Shown piece by piece: positions 1 through 9,097 of a stretch of 64,000 bases of DNA. Numbering within the stretch: position 1 is the first letter of the stretch; every line of letters begins with the position of its first letter. Both the position numbers and the translations under genes were made by a program. Source of the DNA: Pseudomonas lini (lineage in GTDB: Bacteria; Pseudomonadota; Gammaproteobacteria; Pseudomonadales; Pseudomonadaceae). The notes below the pieces were generated by a model. It was given only the letters and a program-made list of their open reading frames with translations. It was not told the origin of the DNA and made no database searches. The stretch covers positions 1 to 64,000 of the forward strand of contig NZ_JYLB01000004.1 in assembly GCF_001042905.1 (NCBI RefSeq), written 5' to 3'.

Positions 1-930
1 TGTAGGTATCGTTGCCGGCGCCACCGATCAGGGTGTCGGCACCGAGACCGCCGTCGAGGAGGTTGCCGCCCATATTGCCGGTGATCACATTGTTCAGGGT
101 GTTGCCGGTGCCGTTGAGGTTGGCCCCATCCACCAGTATCAAGTTCTCGATGTTGTTGCCCAGGGTGTAATCGAAGGTGGAATAGACGGCGTCGATTTCG
201 CTGGCCAGGGTGCTGGTTTCGATGACCACATCGCCGAGGTTGTCGACGACGTAGCTGTCGTTGCCGGCACCGCCGATCAAGGTGTCGGCACCGAGGCCGC
301 CATTGAGGAGGTTGTCCGCGGCGTTGCCGGTCAGGCTGTTGTTCAGGTCGTTGCCCAGCGCGGTAAAAGCGCCGGCGCCGAGCAACAGCACGTTCTCGAC
401 GTTGTGCAGGTTGCTCAGGTTCAGGTCGACGGTGTTGGTCTGTGCCGTGGCGTTGTAGACGACGTACAGGGTGTCGGTGCCTTCACTGGCGTTTTCCTGG
501 ACCAGGGTCAGTTCGCCGGCCTGATCAAGAAAATAATCGTCGTTGCCCTTGCCACCGATCAGGGTGTCCACACCGGCGGCACCATTGAGCTGGTTGTTGC
601 CGTCGTTGCCGGTAATCACGTTGTTCAGGGCGTTGCCGATGCCATAGGTGTTGGCTGTGCCGGTCAGCGTGAGGATTTCCAGGTTATTGCTCAGGATGTA
701 GCTCGACGAAGAACGCACGGTGTCGATCTCACCGGCTAGGGTACTGGTCTCGATGGCCATGTCGCCGAGGTTGTCGACGATGTAGGTATCGTTGCCGGCG
801 CCACCGATCAGGGTGTCGGCACCGAGACCGCCGTCGAGGAGGTTGCCGCCCATATTGCCGGTGATCACATTGTTCAGGGTGTTGCCGGTGCCGTTGAGGT
901 TGGCCCCGTCCACCAGTATCAGGTTCTCGA
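1..930. repeat. Tandem RTX modules with a near-identical copy 780 bp apart
   Basis: Within the protease gene, bases 1-150 and 781-930 are identical over the first 127 bases and differ only at two positions up to base 150. Related but more diverged modules start near 250, 530 and 1030, giving a basic period of about 249 bp (83 codons) with one longer 282-bp step. The modules encode calcium-binding glycine-rich repeats. The near identity of two non-adjacent modules suggests recent duplication or gene conversion. Confidence 0.85.
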
Positions 931-2038
931 CATTACTGCCCAGGGTGTAGTCGATGTAGGAGTAGACCGTGTCTATTTCCGAGAGCATTAGGCCACGTTC
1001 AATGACCACATCGCCGACACTATCGACGATGTAGCTATCATTACCTGCACCGCCATCCATGGTGTCCGCGCCAGACATGCCATTGAGCAAGTTACCCAGT
1101 GCGTTGCCGATCAGCGAGTCGTCAAACGCCGAGCCATAGGCGTTTTCGATCTTCGCGCCAAAGGCAATCGCCAGCCCTTCATTGAAAGCATCGCCATTCT
1201 GGTCGGTGAACGCTTGGCCGATCTGGCTGAACTGACCTTCATTGAGGTTGATGCGCACGGCAGCCAACTGGTTGCTGGCGTCGATGCTATCGTTTCCGCC
1301 GGCATCCCAGATGGTTTCGAACACCGACTGGGTGGGCGCCCAGGAATAAACGTTGTTGCCCGTCATCCACAGATTGTTGACGCCATACAGACTCTGGATG
1401 GCCAGAATATCGAGCAGCATCGGTGTCGTGGGTTGGTAGGAGTACGAGTTGTTGTAACTCATGACGGTCAATGAGACGTCATCCAGCGCCGGATCGAGCG
1501 TGATTGTGTTTGAACCCCCTGGCGAGAACGGGTGCTTGAGGCCTACCGCATGACCGATTTCATGAATAAACGTCATGAAGTCGTAGCTGCCTTTGTCGGG
1601 TGTAGCATCGTTGGTATTTGGTCCGATCCAGACGTCGCCACCGTTTGGGTCGTCGGAGGGGAAATACGCCCATGCCGCTGCGGTGTTGTCCATCTGCGTA
1701 TAACCACCAAAACGCAAATCGCCCACGTTGGTTGCATTGTCGGTGGTCAGTCGGAAGGTAATGTTGGCAACCGCACTCCAGGAGGCGAGCGCGCCGGTAA
1801 TCGCAGTTTGTTGCGCCGCGGTCAATGCGTACATGTTCTTGTACTCATTGTCAGCACTGTAGTTGGTCGCGAAGTAAGCCATGCCTGGCGTTATGAAACT
1901 GTACGTCAGATTGGTCACAGCTCCAGGCATCCACCACTTGGAGCTTTCCCATTGGAAGCCGGAGATTAAGCTGTCGACGGCTTTAAAGCCTGTCAGCGAA
2001 GAAGACAAGCTATCGGTATAACCAGTGGGACGTGGCAT
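1..2038 (-). CDS. Serralysin-like M10 RTX metalloprotease, 3' end beyond the window
   Basis: Secreted zinc metalloprotease of the serralysin (M10B) type; family members leave the cell by type I secretion through a C-terminal signal, which is not visible here. About 679 codons are seen. The ATG at 2038 follows an AGGAA ribosome site, and there is no N-terminal signal peptide, as expected. The zinc motif HEIGHAVGLKH lies near 1535-1570 and the Met-turn residues VMSYNNS near 1455. From about residue 300 on, glycine/aspartate-rich calcium-binding modules of the GGAGNDxY kind recur about every 83 residues. Classical AprA is about 480 residues; this protein is already longer and still open, so it is a larger modular variant. 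No inhibitor or secretion genes are visible because the gene leaves the window. The family call is firm; the substrate is unknown. Confidence 0.9.
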   Translation of the reverse strand, partial: MPRPTGYTDSLSSSLTGFKAVDSLISGFQWESSKWWMPGAVTNLTYSFITPGMAYFATNYSADNEYKNMYALTAAQQTAITGALASWSAVANITFRLTTDNATNVGDLRFGGYTQMDNTAAAWAYFPSDDPNGGDVWIGPNTNDATPDKGSYDFMTFIHEIGHAVGLKHPFSPGGSNTITLDPALDDVSLTVMSYNNSYSYQPTTPMLLDILAIQSLYGVNNLWMTGNNVYSWAPTQSVFETIWDAGGNDSIDASNQLAAVRINLNEGQFSQIGQAFTDQNGDAFNEGLAIAFGAKIENAYGSAFDDSLIGNALGNLLNGMSGADTMDGGAGNDSYIVDSVGDVVIERGLMLSEIDTVYSYIDYTLGSNVENLILVDGANLNGTGNTLNNVITGNMGGNLLDGGLGADTLIGGAGNDTYIVDNLGDMAIETSTLAGEIDTVRSSSSYILSNNLEILTLTGTANTYGIGNALNNVITGNDGNNQLNGAAGVDTLIGGKGNDDYFLDQAGELTLVQENASEGTDTLYVVYNATAQTNTVDLNLSNLHNVENVLLLGAGAFTALGNDLNNSLTGNAADNLLNGGLGADTLIGGAGNDSYVVDNLGDVVIETSTLASEIDAVYSTFDYTLGNNIENLILVDGANLNGTGNTLNNVITGNMGGNLLDGGLGADTLIGGAGNDTY

Positions 2039-2253
2039 GTGAAATTCCTGGGGTAGGCTGCGACCCTTCCTGGATGTGGCCGCTACAATCTGCAATTCTG
2101 CATGATAAATAGCGCCATTGACATCATATGGCCACTATTTTTTTGAGGTGAGACCGACGTATGGCGGCTCCAGTTTTGTATCGGCCACGGCCGTTTAATC
2201 CTGAGGGCCTCAACTTATCTGCACAAGACTGCCTTGCTCTTCCAGGACTCTTT

Positions 2254-2898
2254 ATGAACGCTGTAAAACCCGCCCTCATCCGCGAAACCTTCCCCGTCGG
2301 CCCGTTGCAGTGCAACTGCACGATCATCGGCGATCCGATCACGAAAAAAGCCATCGTCGTCGACCCGGGCGGTAATCACGAACTGATCCTCGCGCGCCTC
2401 GACGCCTTGGGCCTGAAGGTGGTCAGCATCATCCACACCCACGCGCACCTCGATCACTTCCTGGCTTCCGGGCAGCTCAAGGAGAAAACCGGCGCGACGC
2501 TGCATTTGCATAAAGAAGATCAATTCCTCTGGGACAACCTGGAGATGCAGTGTCAGATGTTTGGTGTGCCTTATACCCCCGTGCCATCGCCAGATCGCTG
2601 GTTGGCCGACGATGAAGAGCTGGCTTGCGGGTGTGGCGTGGCGTTGCACACGCCGGGTCATACACCAGGTTCCATGAGTTTTTGGTTTTCAGAGGCTAAG
2701 CTGCTGATTGCCGGTGATACGCTGTTCAAGCGTGGGGTAGGGCGCACGGATTTATGGGGAGGCGATCAGGCGACTCTCGTGCGTTCGATCAAACAACGGT
2801 TGTATACCCTCGACGAAGAGGCGACGGTGGTGACCGGTCATGGTCCGGATACTCGCCTGGGCGATGAAATGCGCGGTAACCCCTTTGTACGAGCCTGA
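2254..2898 (+). CDS. MBL-fold metallo-hydrolase (YcbL/glyoxalase II-like)
   Basis: A 214-residue metallo-beta-lactamase-fold hydrolase, close in size to the YcbL type of glyoxalase II-like thioesterases, probably cytoplasmic. The metal-binding signature H-x-H-x-D-H is seen at residues 63-68 (HAHLDH), with a later HTPGHTPGS segment carrying another ligand and GDTLF carrying the bridging Asp. An upstream in-frame ATG at 2161 exists, but 2254 is preferred: it follows an AGGA site and gives the usual family length starting MNAVKPALIRETFPVG. The gene is monocistronic between the divergent protease gene and the lipoprotein gene. The physiological substrate cannot be told from sequence. Confidence 0.88.
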   Translation: MNAVKPALIRETFPVGPLQCNCTIIGDPITKKAIVVDPGGNHELILARLDALGLKVVSIIHTHAHLDHFLASGQLKEKTGATLHLHKEDQFLWDNLEMQCQMFGVPYTPVPSPDRWLADDEELACGCGVALHTPGHTPGSMSFWFSEAKLLIAGDTLFKRGVGRTDLWGGDQATLVRSIKQRLYTLDEEATVVTGHGPDTRLGDEMRGNPFVRA

Positions 2899-3014
2899 AG
2901 ATGCAGTTGTGAAAGGCACGACGGAATTTTTGGCGTTGGCCATGATCCAACGCCCGCAAAGGTTCATTGCTTAAGTCCGCTGCACCACAGAATGCAAAAA
3001 AGTAGGAGCTCTCC

Positions 3015-3740
3015 ATGTTCACCTCGCGTCGTTTGATTATTGTCGCTACTGCTGTGGCTTTGTTGTCCGGTTGCGCAACGCAGAACCCTTATGACAATCA
3101 GGGTCAGGCTGATAGCGGCTCCACGGGCATGAGCAAAACCGCCAAATACGGTGGCCTCGGCGCCTTGGCCGGTGCACTGGCCGGTGCTGCCATCAGTCAC
3201 GATAACCGTGGCAAGGGCGCGCTGATTGGCGCCGCCGTGGTGGGGGCTTCTGCCGCCGGTTACGGTTACTACGCCGACCAGCAGGAGAAAAAACTGCGGG
3301 CCAGCATGGCCAACACTGGGGTTGAAGTGCAGCGCCAAGGCGATCAGATCAAGCTGATCATGCCGGGCAACATCACATTCGCAACCGATTCGGCGAACAT
3401 CGCGTCGGGCTTCTACCAGCCGCTGAACAATCTGGCGGGCTCGCTCAAGGAGTTCAACCAGAACCAGATCGAGATCGTCGGCTACACCGACAGCACCGGC
3501 AGCCGTCAGCACAACATGGACCTGTCCCAGCGTCGTGCCCAGAGCGTGGCGACTTACCTGACCTCCCAGGGTGTCAGCGGGGCCAACCTGTCGGCGCGTG
3601 GTGCCGGGCCGGATAACCCGATTGCCAGCAATGGTGATGTGAATGGCCGGGCTCAGAACCGTCGCGTCGAGGTCAACCTGAAGCCGATTCCTGGTCAGGA
3701 ATATCAGCAGCAGGGCCAGCCTGTTCAGCAGTATCAGTAA
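3015..3740 (+). CDS. OmpA-family lipoprotein with glycine-zipper segment
   Basis: A 241-residue outer-membrane lipoprotein resembling YiaD/OprL-like OmpA proteins. The signal peptide ends in a lipobox (LLSGC, Cys20). A glycine/alanine-rich stretch at about residues 43-85 looks like a glycine-zipper membrane segment. The C-terminal half is an OmpA-like peptidoglycan-binding domain with NMDLSQRRAQSVATYL and a closing NRRVEV. A GGAG ribosome site precedes the ATG. The tail is Gln-rich. The expected role is anchoring the outer membrane to peptidoglycan; this comes from the family and is not shown here. Confidence 0.88.
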   Translation: MFTSRRLIIVATAVALLSGCATQNPYDNQGQADSGSTGMSKTAKYGGLGALAGALAGAAISHDNRGKGALIGAAVVGASAAGYGYYADQQEKKLRASMANTGVEVQRQGDQIKLIMPGNITFATDSANIASGFYQPLNNLAGSLKEFNQNQIEIVGYTDSTGSRQHNMDLSQRRAQSVATYLTSQGVSGANLSARGAGPDNPIASNGDVNGRAQNRRVEVNLKPIPGQEYQQQGQPVQQYQ

Positions 3741-3758
3741 CACCTGCCCATAAAAACT

Positions 3759-3848
3759 GTGGGAGCGGGCTTGCTCGCGAAAGCGGTGTGCCAGGCGACA
3801 TTAATCTCGACTGACACGGCCTCTTCGCGGGCAAGCCCGCTCCCACAG
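3759..3848. repeat. REP (type A) inverted pair
   Basis: Two inverted copies of the Pseudomonas REP sequence (GTGGGAGCGGGCTTGCTCGC and its complement) separated by about 35 bases, forming a long hairpin (REPIN-like) downstream of the OmpA-family gene. Confidence 0.85.
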
Positions 3849-3888
3849 TGTTCCTCGTCGATCACAAGATAGTGGTCAACCACAAATC

Positions 3889-3920
3889 CTGTGGGAGCGG
3901 GCTTGCCCGCGAAGAGGCCC
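3889..3920 (+). repeat. REP (type A) single copy
   Basis: One copy of the GTGGGAGCGGGCTTGCCCGC REP sequence without an inverted partner nearby, between the REPIN at 3759 and the terminator at 3952. Confidence 0.75.
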
Positions 3921-3951
3921 TGCCAGGCACCTGAGATATCGGATCAGAAAC

Positions 3952-3991
3952 AAAAAAGCCCTCGAACAATCGCTTGTCCGAGGGCTTTTTG
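3952..3991. terminator. Bidirectional intrinsic terminator
   Basis: An AAAAAAGCCCTCG / CGAGGGCTTTTT hairpin with A- and T-runs on either side. It can end transcription from both the lipoprotein gene and the convergent zapG gene. Confidence 0.8.
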
Positions 3992-4008
3992 TATCGCGCG
4001 AAACCTGA

Positions 4009-4443
4009 TTACTTCTTCAGGCCGTAATGCTCATCGAGCATGCCTGGCGCGTTCGGCATTTTTGGGGCGTAGTCGCGAGGTGGTTCCTGATCGCGCGGTG
4101 GCGTCAGGCGTTCCCGTGGAGCCTGTGCCGCGTCGGCGTGCAGGGCAGCCAGCAAGCGTTGGCGAGTCTGCTCGTCCAGGGCCAAACGGTTGGCGCCCTC
4201 GGCGAGATGATCCTGCACTTCCTGATAGCTCGCAGTCAGTTTCTTGACCAGGGTGGCAGTGCTGTTGAAGTGGGTGACCACTTCGTTCTGATAATTGTCA
4301 AAACGTTCCTGAATATCATCCAGCTGACGTTGCGTGCGGTTAGGCGCGGCATTCGGCACCAGGCGAGCGATCAGGAATCCAATGGCGACACCCACAACCA
4401 GGGCAAGAGTCGGCAACAACCAAACTAAGAGCGAGTGTTCCAC
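4009..4443 (-). CDS. zapG: YhcB/ZapG family inner-membrane protein (DUF1043)
   Basis: A 144-residue protein with one N-terminal membrane helix (about residues 5-28) followed by a charged coiled-coil region. The signature is RQLDDIQERFDNYQNEVVTHF plus a following LxxSYQEVQDHLAEGANRL. This matches YhcB/ZapG, an inner-membrane factor tied to cell-shape and envelope synthesis in enterobacteria. The C-terminus is proline/arginine-rich and probably disordered. It is divergent from the hydrolase at 4589 and ends at the terminator at 3952-3991. The family is firm; the role in Pseudomonas is by analogy. Confidence 0.85.
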   Translation of the reverse strand: MEHSLLVWLLPTLALVVGVAIGFLIARLVPNAAPNRTQRQLDDIQERFDNYQNEVVTHFNSTATLVKKLTASYQEVQDHLAEGANRLALDEQTRQRLLAALHADAAQAPRERLTPPRDQEPPRDYAPKMPNAPGMLDEHYGLKK

Positions 4444-4588
4444 GAGTCCTTCCTCTATAAACGGCTTTGCTTTACGTTAACGGCTCGAACCTGCGCTGTA
4501 TACCGCGATTCACTCGCAATAGAATTGGCACAGACAATTGGCTAGACGAGTCGACCCGATTCGAGGTCACGGAGTTCCTTCCTTGCTT

Positions 4589-5218
4589 ATGCGCGAAACC
4601 CCTGTAGTGATTGATGGCCCGGTCGGTCAACTGGAAAGTTTGTACCTGGATAACGAGCAGCCGCGCGGCATTGCGCTGATCTGCCACCCGAACCCGGTGC
4701 AGGGCGGCACCATGCTCAACAAAGTCGTCTCGACCTTGCAGCGCACCGCGCGCGACGCCGGTTTGATTACTTTGCGTTTCAACTACCGTGGCGTCGGCGC
4801 CAGTGAAGGCACGCACGACATGGGCACTGGCGAAGTCGACGATGCCCAGGCGGCGGCCGAGTGGCTGAGAGCCAGACATCCTGACGTGCCCCTGACCCTG
4901 TTCGGTTTCTCCTTCGGCGGATTTGTTGCAGCAAGTCTCGGCGGACGCCTGGAAGCTAAGGGCGAACAACTCAAGCATTTGTTCATGGTCGCGCCCGCCG
5001 TCATGCGTTTGGGCGATCAGGATCAACTGCCGCAACAAGGTACATTGACCCTGATTCAGCCGGAAACCGACGAAGTCATCGATCCACAGCTCGTTTACGA
5101 TTGGTCCGACGCACTCGATCGCCCCCATGAGCTGCTGAAAGTGGCAGAATGCGGACACTTTTTTCATGGCAAGCTGACCGATCTCAAGGATCTGATCCTG
5201 CCGCGTCTTTCGAATTGA
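4589..5218 (+). CDS. Alpha/beta hydrolase
   Basis: A 209-residue cytoplasmic alpha/beta hydrolase. The nucleophile elbow G-F-S-F-G is at residues 106-110 (Ser108), an oxyanion-side HPNPVQGG lies near residue 33, and a late catalytic His is likely in AECGHFFHG. The N-terminal segment resembles small dienelactone-hydrolase-like esterases often found beside trpS in Pseudomonas. The ATG at 4589 is preferred to the upstream in-frame start at 4538 because GGAG lies a short way upstream and family members start near this point. trpS follows after 24 bases, so the two are probably co-transcribed. Substrate unknown. Confidence 0.82.
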   Translation: MRETPVVIDGPVGQLESLYLDNEQPRGIALICHPNPVQGGTMLNKVVSTLQRTARDAGLITLRFNYRGVGASEGTHDMGTGEVDDAQAAAEWLRARHPDVPLTLFGFSFGGFVAASLGGRLEAKGEQLKHLFMVAPAVMRLGDQDQLPQQGTLTLIQPETDEVIDPQLVYDWSDALDRPHELLKVAECGHFFHGKLTDLKDLILPRLSN

Positions 5219-5242
5219 TTGCAGTCTGACAAGCGATTACCC

Positions 5243-6598
5243 ATGACGACTCGTACCCGTATCCTCACCGGCATCACCACCACCGGAACGCCGCACCTGG
5301 GCAACTACGCCGGCGCTATCCGCCCGGCGATCATCGCCAGCCGTGACAGCAATGCCGATTCGTTCTACTTCCTGGCCGACTACCACGCCCTGATCAAATG
5401 CGATGACCCGCTGCGCATCCAGCGCTCGCGTCTGGAAATCGCCGCGACCTGGCTGGCCGGTGGCCTGGACGTGGACCGCGTGACGTTCTATCGCCAGTCC
5501 GACATCCCGGAAATCCCTGAACTGACCTGGCTGCTGACCTGCGTGGCCGCCAAGGGCCTGCTCAACCGCGCTCACGCCTACAAGGCCTCGGTGGACAAGA
5601 ACGTCGAAAATGGCGAAGACCCGGATGCCGGCATCACCATGGGCCTGTACAGCTACCCGGTGTTGATGGCTGCGGACATTCTGATGTTCAACGCCCACAA
5701 GGTGCCGGTCGGTCGTGACCAGATCCAGCACGTGGAAATGGCGCGGGATATTGGTCAGCGCTTCAACCACTTGTTCGGCCAGGGCAAAGAGTTTTTCACC
5801 ATGCCCGAAGCGCTGATCGAGGAGAGCGTCGCCACCTTGCCAGGGCTCGACGGTCGCAAGATGTCGAAGAGCTACGACAACACCATTCCGTTGTTCAGCA
5901 GCGCCAAAGAGATGAAAGACGCGATTTCGCGGATCGTCACCGACTCCCGTGCCCCGGGCGAAGCCAAGGATCCGGACAATTCGCACCTGTTCACCTTGTT
6001 CCAGGCCTTCGCTACGCCGGCACAATCCGACGAATTCCGCAGCGAATTGCTTCAGGGCCTAAGTTGGGGCGAGGCGAAGAATCGTCTGTTCCAACTGCTC
6101 GACAGCGAATTGGGCGAATCCCGCGAGCGTTATCACCAGCTGATCGAACGCCCGGCGGATCTGGAAGACATGCTGCAGATCGGCGCCAAAAAGGCCCGTT
6201 CGGTGGCGACGCCGTTCCTCCACGAACTGCGTGAGGCGGTTGGCCTGCGTTCTTTCGTCGCTCAGACCCAAGTCGCAGCGACCACCAAGAAGAAGGCTGC
6301 GAAAGCCGCGCGCTTCGTCAGCTTCCGTGAAGACGACGGCAGTTTTCGCTTCCGTCTGCTGGCGGCCGATGGCGAACAACTGCTGCTGTCGCGCAACTTC
6401 GCCGACGGTAAAACCGCAGGCCAAGTGACCAAGCAACTGCAATCCGGTCAAGCCTTGGACGTGCGCAGTGAAGACCTGAGCTTCAGCGTCTGGCTGGAAG
6501 GCGAGTGCGTTGCCGACAGTCCGGCCTTCGCCGACAGCGCTGCTCGCGATGCTGCCATCGGTGCTTTGCGCGTTGCCCTGACACCGGTTCAGGAATAA
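5243..6598 (+). CDS. trpS: Tryptophanyl-tRNA synthetase
   Basis: Class I aminoacyl-tRNA synthetase charging tRNA-Trp. The HIGH-type motif TPHLGN is at residues 16-21 and the KMSKS loop (GRKMSKSYDN) at residues 206-210. At 451 residues it is about 110 longer than the 334-residue E. coli enzyme; the additional C-terminal segment, starting around residue 340, is the longer form found in Pseudomonas. The ATG at 5243 is chosen over an in-frame TTG at 5219. It is followed by an intrinsic terminator at 6638. Confidence 0.96.
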   Translation: MTTRTRILTGITTTGTPHLGNYAGAIRPAIIASRDSNADSFYFLADYHALIKCDDPLRIQRSRLEIAATWLAGGLDVDRVTFYRQSDIPEIPELTWLLTCVAAKGLLNRAHAYKASVDKNVENGEDPDAGITMGLYSYPVLMAADILMFNAHKVPVGRDQIQHVEMARDIGQRFNHLFGQGKEFFTMPEALIEESVATLPGLDGRKMSKSYDNTIPLFSSAKEMKDAISRIVTDSRAPGEAKDPDNSHLFTLFQAFATPAQSDEFRSELLQGLSWGEAKNRLFQLLDSELGESRERYHQLIERPADLEDMLQIGAKKARSVATPFLHELREAVGLRSFVAQTQVAATTKKKAAKAARFVSFREDDGSFRFRLLAADGEQLLLSRNFADGKTAGQVTKQLQSGQALDVRSEDLSFSVWLEGECVADSPAFADSAARDAAIGALRVALTPVQE

Positions 6599-6637
6599 TC
6601 AACGGCTCGGTCCGACCAAGGGCCGATTGCCATTCCC

Positions 6638-6670
6638 ACGGGCCGTCGCTACAGTGACGGCCCGTTTTTG
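6638..6670 (+). terminator. Intrinsic terminator after trpS
   Basis: Stem ACGGGCCGTC / GACGGCCCGT with a short loop followed by a T-run (GTTTTTG), placed between trpS and zapE. Confidence 0.8.
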
Positions 6671-6688
6671 TTGCCTTGCTAACGAATT

Positions 6689-7783
6689 ATGACGCCCCTA
6701 GAACGATATCAAGCTGATCTGAAACGCCCGGAATTCTTCCACGATGCTGCCCAGGAAACGGCGGTGCGTCATTTGCAGCGTCTGTACGACGATCTGGTCG
6801 CGGCCTCGCAGAACAAGCCGGGCCTGCTCGGCAAACTGTTTGGCAAGAAAGACCAGGTGCCGGTCAAGGGCCTGTACTTCTGGGGCGGCGTGGGTCGCGG
6901 CAAGACTTACCTGGTCGATACCTTCTTCGAAGCGCTGCCGTTCAAGGAAAAGACTCGCACTCACTTCCACCGCTTCATGAAGCGCGTGCATGAAGAGATG
7001 AAGACCCTCGGCGGCGAGAAAAACCCGCTGACCATCATCGCCAAGCGTTTCTCCGACGAGTCGCGAGTGATTTGTTTCGATGAGTTCTTCGTCTCCGACA
7101 TCACCGACGCGATGATCCTTGGCACGTTGATGGAAGAGTTGTTCAAGAACGGCGTGACCCTGGTCGCGACGTCGAACATCGTGCCGGACGGCCTGTACAA
7201 GGACGGCTTGCAGCGTGCGCGTTTCCTGCCGGCCATTGCGCTGATCAAGCAGAACACCGAGATCGTCAACGTCGACAGCGGCGTCGATTACCGTCTGCGC
7301 CACCTCGAGCAAGCGGAGCTGTTCCACTTTCCGCTGGATGATGCTGCCCAGGAAAGCCTGCGCAAGAGCTTCCGGGCCTTGACGCCGGAATGCACGGCAG
7401 CCATCGAGAACGACGTGCTGGTGATCGAGAACCGTGAAATCCGTGCCGTGCGCACTTGCGATGACGTGGCCTGGTTCGACTTCCGCGAACTCTGCGACGG
7501 CCCACGCAGCCAGAACGATTACATCGAACTGGGTAAAATCTTCCACGCCGTATTGCTCAGCAATGTCGAGCAGATGAGCGTCACCACCGACGACATCGCC
7601 CGCCGCTTTATCAACATGGTCGACGAGTTCTACGACCGCAACGTGAAGCTGATCATTTCCGCCGAAGTCGAGCTCAAAGACCTCTACACCGGTGGTCGCC
7701 TGAACTTCGAGTTCCAGCGCACGCTTAGCCGCCTGCTGGAAATGCAGTCCCACGAGTTTCTGTCCCGGGCGCATAAGCCGTAG
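6689..7783 (+). CDS. zapE: Cell division protein ZapE (AFG1-like ATPase)
   Basis: A 364-residue P-loop ATPase of the AFG1/ZapE family. Walker A is GGVGRGKT at residues 66-73, and the Walker B-like ICFDEFFV is near residue 130, followed by a sensor-like TSNIVP. In E. coli ZapE associates with the Z-ring and stimulates division under stress; here it lies in the same conserved block as trpS and rplM. The ATG at 6689 fits the family length. A strong terminator follows at 7797. Confidence 0.92.
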   Translation: MTPLERYQADLKRPEFFHDAAQETAVRHLQRLYDDLVAASQNKPGLLGKLFGKKDQVPVKGLYFWGGVGRGKTYLVDTFFEALPFKEKTRTHFHRFMKRVHEEMKTLGGEKNPLTIIAKRFSDESRVICFDEFFVSDITDAMILGTLMEELFKNGVTLVATSNIVPDGLYKDGLQRARFLPAIALIKQNTEIVNVDSGVDYRLRHLEQAELFHFPLDDAAQESLRKSFRALTPECTAAIENDVLVIENREIRAVRTCDDVAWFDFRELCDGPRSQNDYIELGKIFHAVLLSNVEQMSVTTDDIARRFINMVDEFYDRNVKLIISAEVELKDLYTGGRLNFEFQRTLSRLLEMQSHEFLSRAHKP

Positions 7784-7796
7784 GAGTTTTCGGAAA

Positions 7797-7830
7797 ATAA
7801 AAAGGGCCTGCATATGCAGGCCCTTTTTGT
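7797..7830. terminator. Intrinsic terminator after zapE
   Basis: Perfect stem AAAAAGGGCCTGCA / TGCAGGCCCTTTTT, with A- and T-runs on both sides so that it may act in both directions. Confidence 0.85.
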
Positions 7831-7847
7831 GCGCGCCGAAGAAACCA

Positions 7848-7937
7848 TGTGGGAGCGGGCTTGCTCGCGAAAGCGGCGGTTCAGTCGACATCAATGTTGA
7901 ATGTCAGACCGCTTTCGCGAGCAAGCCCGCTCCCACA
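7848..7937. repeat. REP (type A) inverted pair
   Basis: Inverted copies of GTGGGAGCGGGCTTGCTCGC, each extended by CGAAAGCGG, separated by about 30 bases. Located between the convergent zapE and the GlxA-type regulator. Confidence 0.85.
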
Positions 7938-7956
7938 TTGGATTTGTGTTCAGTCC

Positions 7957-8952
7957 TTAAGCCGCTTGCTGAAACTGCTGTCGATACTGGTTCGGCGACA
8001 ACTCCGTGTGCTGGCGGAACAGTCGGGCGAAGAAGCTCGCGTCGTCGTAACCAACTTCATAGCTGATGGTCTTGATGCTCTTGCGACTGCCGGACAACAA
8101 GCCCTTGGCCGTCTCGATGCGCAGTCGCTGCAGGTAATGCAGCGGTTTGTCGCCGGTAGCGGTCTGGAAACGACGCATGAAGTTGCGGATGCTCATGCCG
8201 TGTTCGCGGGCCACGTCTTCGAAGCGGAACTTGTCGGCGAAGTGTTCTTCGAGCCAATGCTGGATCTGCAGGATGATCACGTCCTGGTGCAGCTTCTGCC
8301 CGCCGAAACCGATCCGCCCCGGCGCATAGCTGCGCTGCACTTCGTAAAGAATGTCGCGGGCCACAGCCTGGGCCACGTTGGCGCCGCAAAAACGCTCGAT
8401 CAGGTAAATGTAGAGGTCGCAGGCTGACGTGGTGCCGCCGGCGCAATACAGGTTGTCGGCGTCGGTCAGGTGTTTGTCCTGATTGAGCTGGACCTGCGGG
8501 AAGCGCTCGGCAAACGCATTGAAGAAACGCCAGTAGGTCGTCGCTTCCTTGCCATCGAGCAGCCCGGCCTCGGCCAGCCAGAACACGCCGGTGGCCTCGC
8601 CACACAACACGGCGCCGCGTGCATGCTGCTGACGCAGCCACGGCAGGACCTGTGGATAACGTTTGCAGAGGGTGTCGAAATCGTCCCAGAAGGCGGGAAG
8701 GATAATGACGTCGGCGTTTTCCAGGCCGCCGTCCACCGGCATGATCACGTCACTGAAGCTATTAACCGGTTTACCGTCGGGGCTGACCAACCGGGTTTCA
8801 AACGCCGGTGTCAGGCCGTGGCCCAGTTGTTTGCCATAGCGCAGGCTGGCCAGATGGAAGAAATCCTTGGCTTGCATGAGGGTGGAAGCGAAAACCCGGT
8901 CGATAGCCAGGATGCTGACGCGCCGCAAGGGCGTGGAGACTTGGTTAGACAT
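7957..8952 (-). CDS. GlxA-type AraC-family transcriptional regulator
   Basis: A 331-residue regulator with an N-terminal DJ-1/PfpI-like domain (about residues 10-180, including CGEATGVFWLAEAGLLDG) and a C-terminal AraC/XylS double helix-turn-helix (about residues 225-325, with MSIRNFMRRF and ISYEVGYDDASFFARLFR). This fold is shared by regulators of quaternary-amine and arginine metabolism in Pseudomonas. It is divergent from the acyl-CoA dehydrogenase at 9098, which makes that gene a reasonable candidate target. The effector cannot be predicted. Confidence 0.88.
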   Translation of the reverse strand: MSNQVSTPLRRVSILAIDRVFASTLMQAKDFFHLASLRYGKQLGHGLTPAFETRLVSPDGKPVNSFSDVIMPVDGGLENADVIILPAFWDDFDTLCKRYPQVLPWLRQQHARGAVLCGEATGVFWLAEAGLLDGKEATTYWRFFNAFAERFPQVQLNQDKHLTDADNLYCAGGTTSACDLYIYLIERFCGANVAQAVARDILYEVQRSYAPGRIGFGGQKLHQDVIILQIQHWLEEHFADKFRFEDVAREHGMSIRNFMRRFQTATGDKPLHYLQRLRIETAKGLLSGSRKSIKTISYEVGYDDASFFARLFRQHTELSPNQYRQQFQQAA

Positions 8953-9097
8953 AATTCAACTTTATTCTTATAGGGGAAAGTGGTCACCAGACGGCTGGAT
9001 CGTCTTATTTTTTGTCGGATGTGTCCAGTGTCCTGTATCGGAAGCGAGGCTTAGTCTCTAAAGGTCAATTCCGCCTAACAATAATCACAGGTGCCGC

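Noticed and set aside
404..1969. Several plus-strand open frames opposite the protease gene
   Set aside because: They mirror the minus-strand RTX and catalytic coding sequence, lack ribosome sites and family similarity, and are explained by GC-rich antisense frames.
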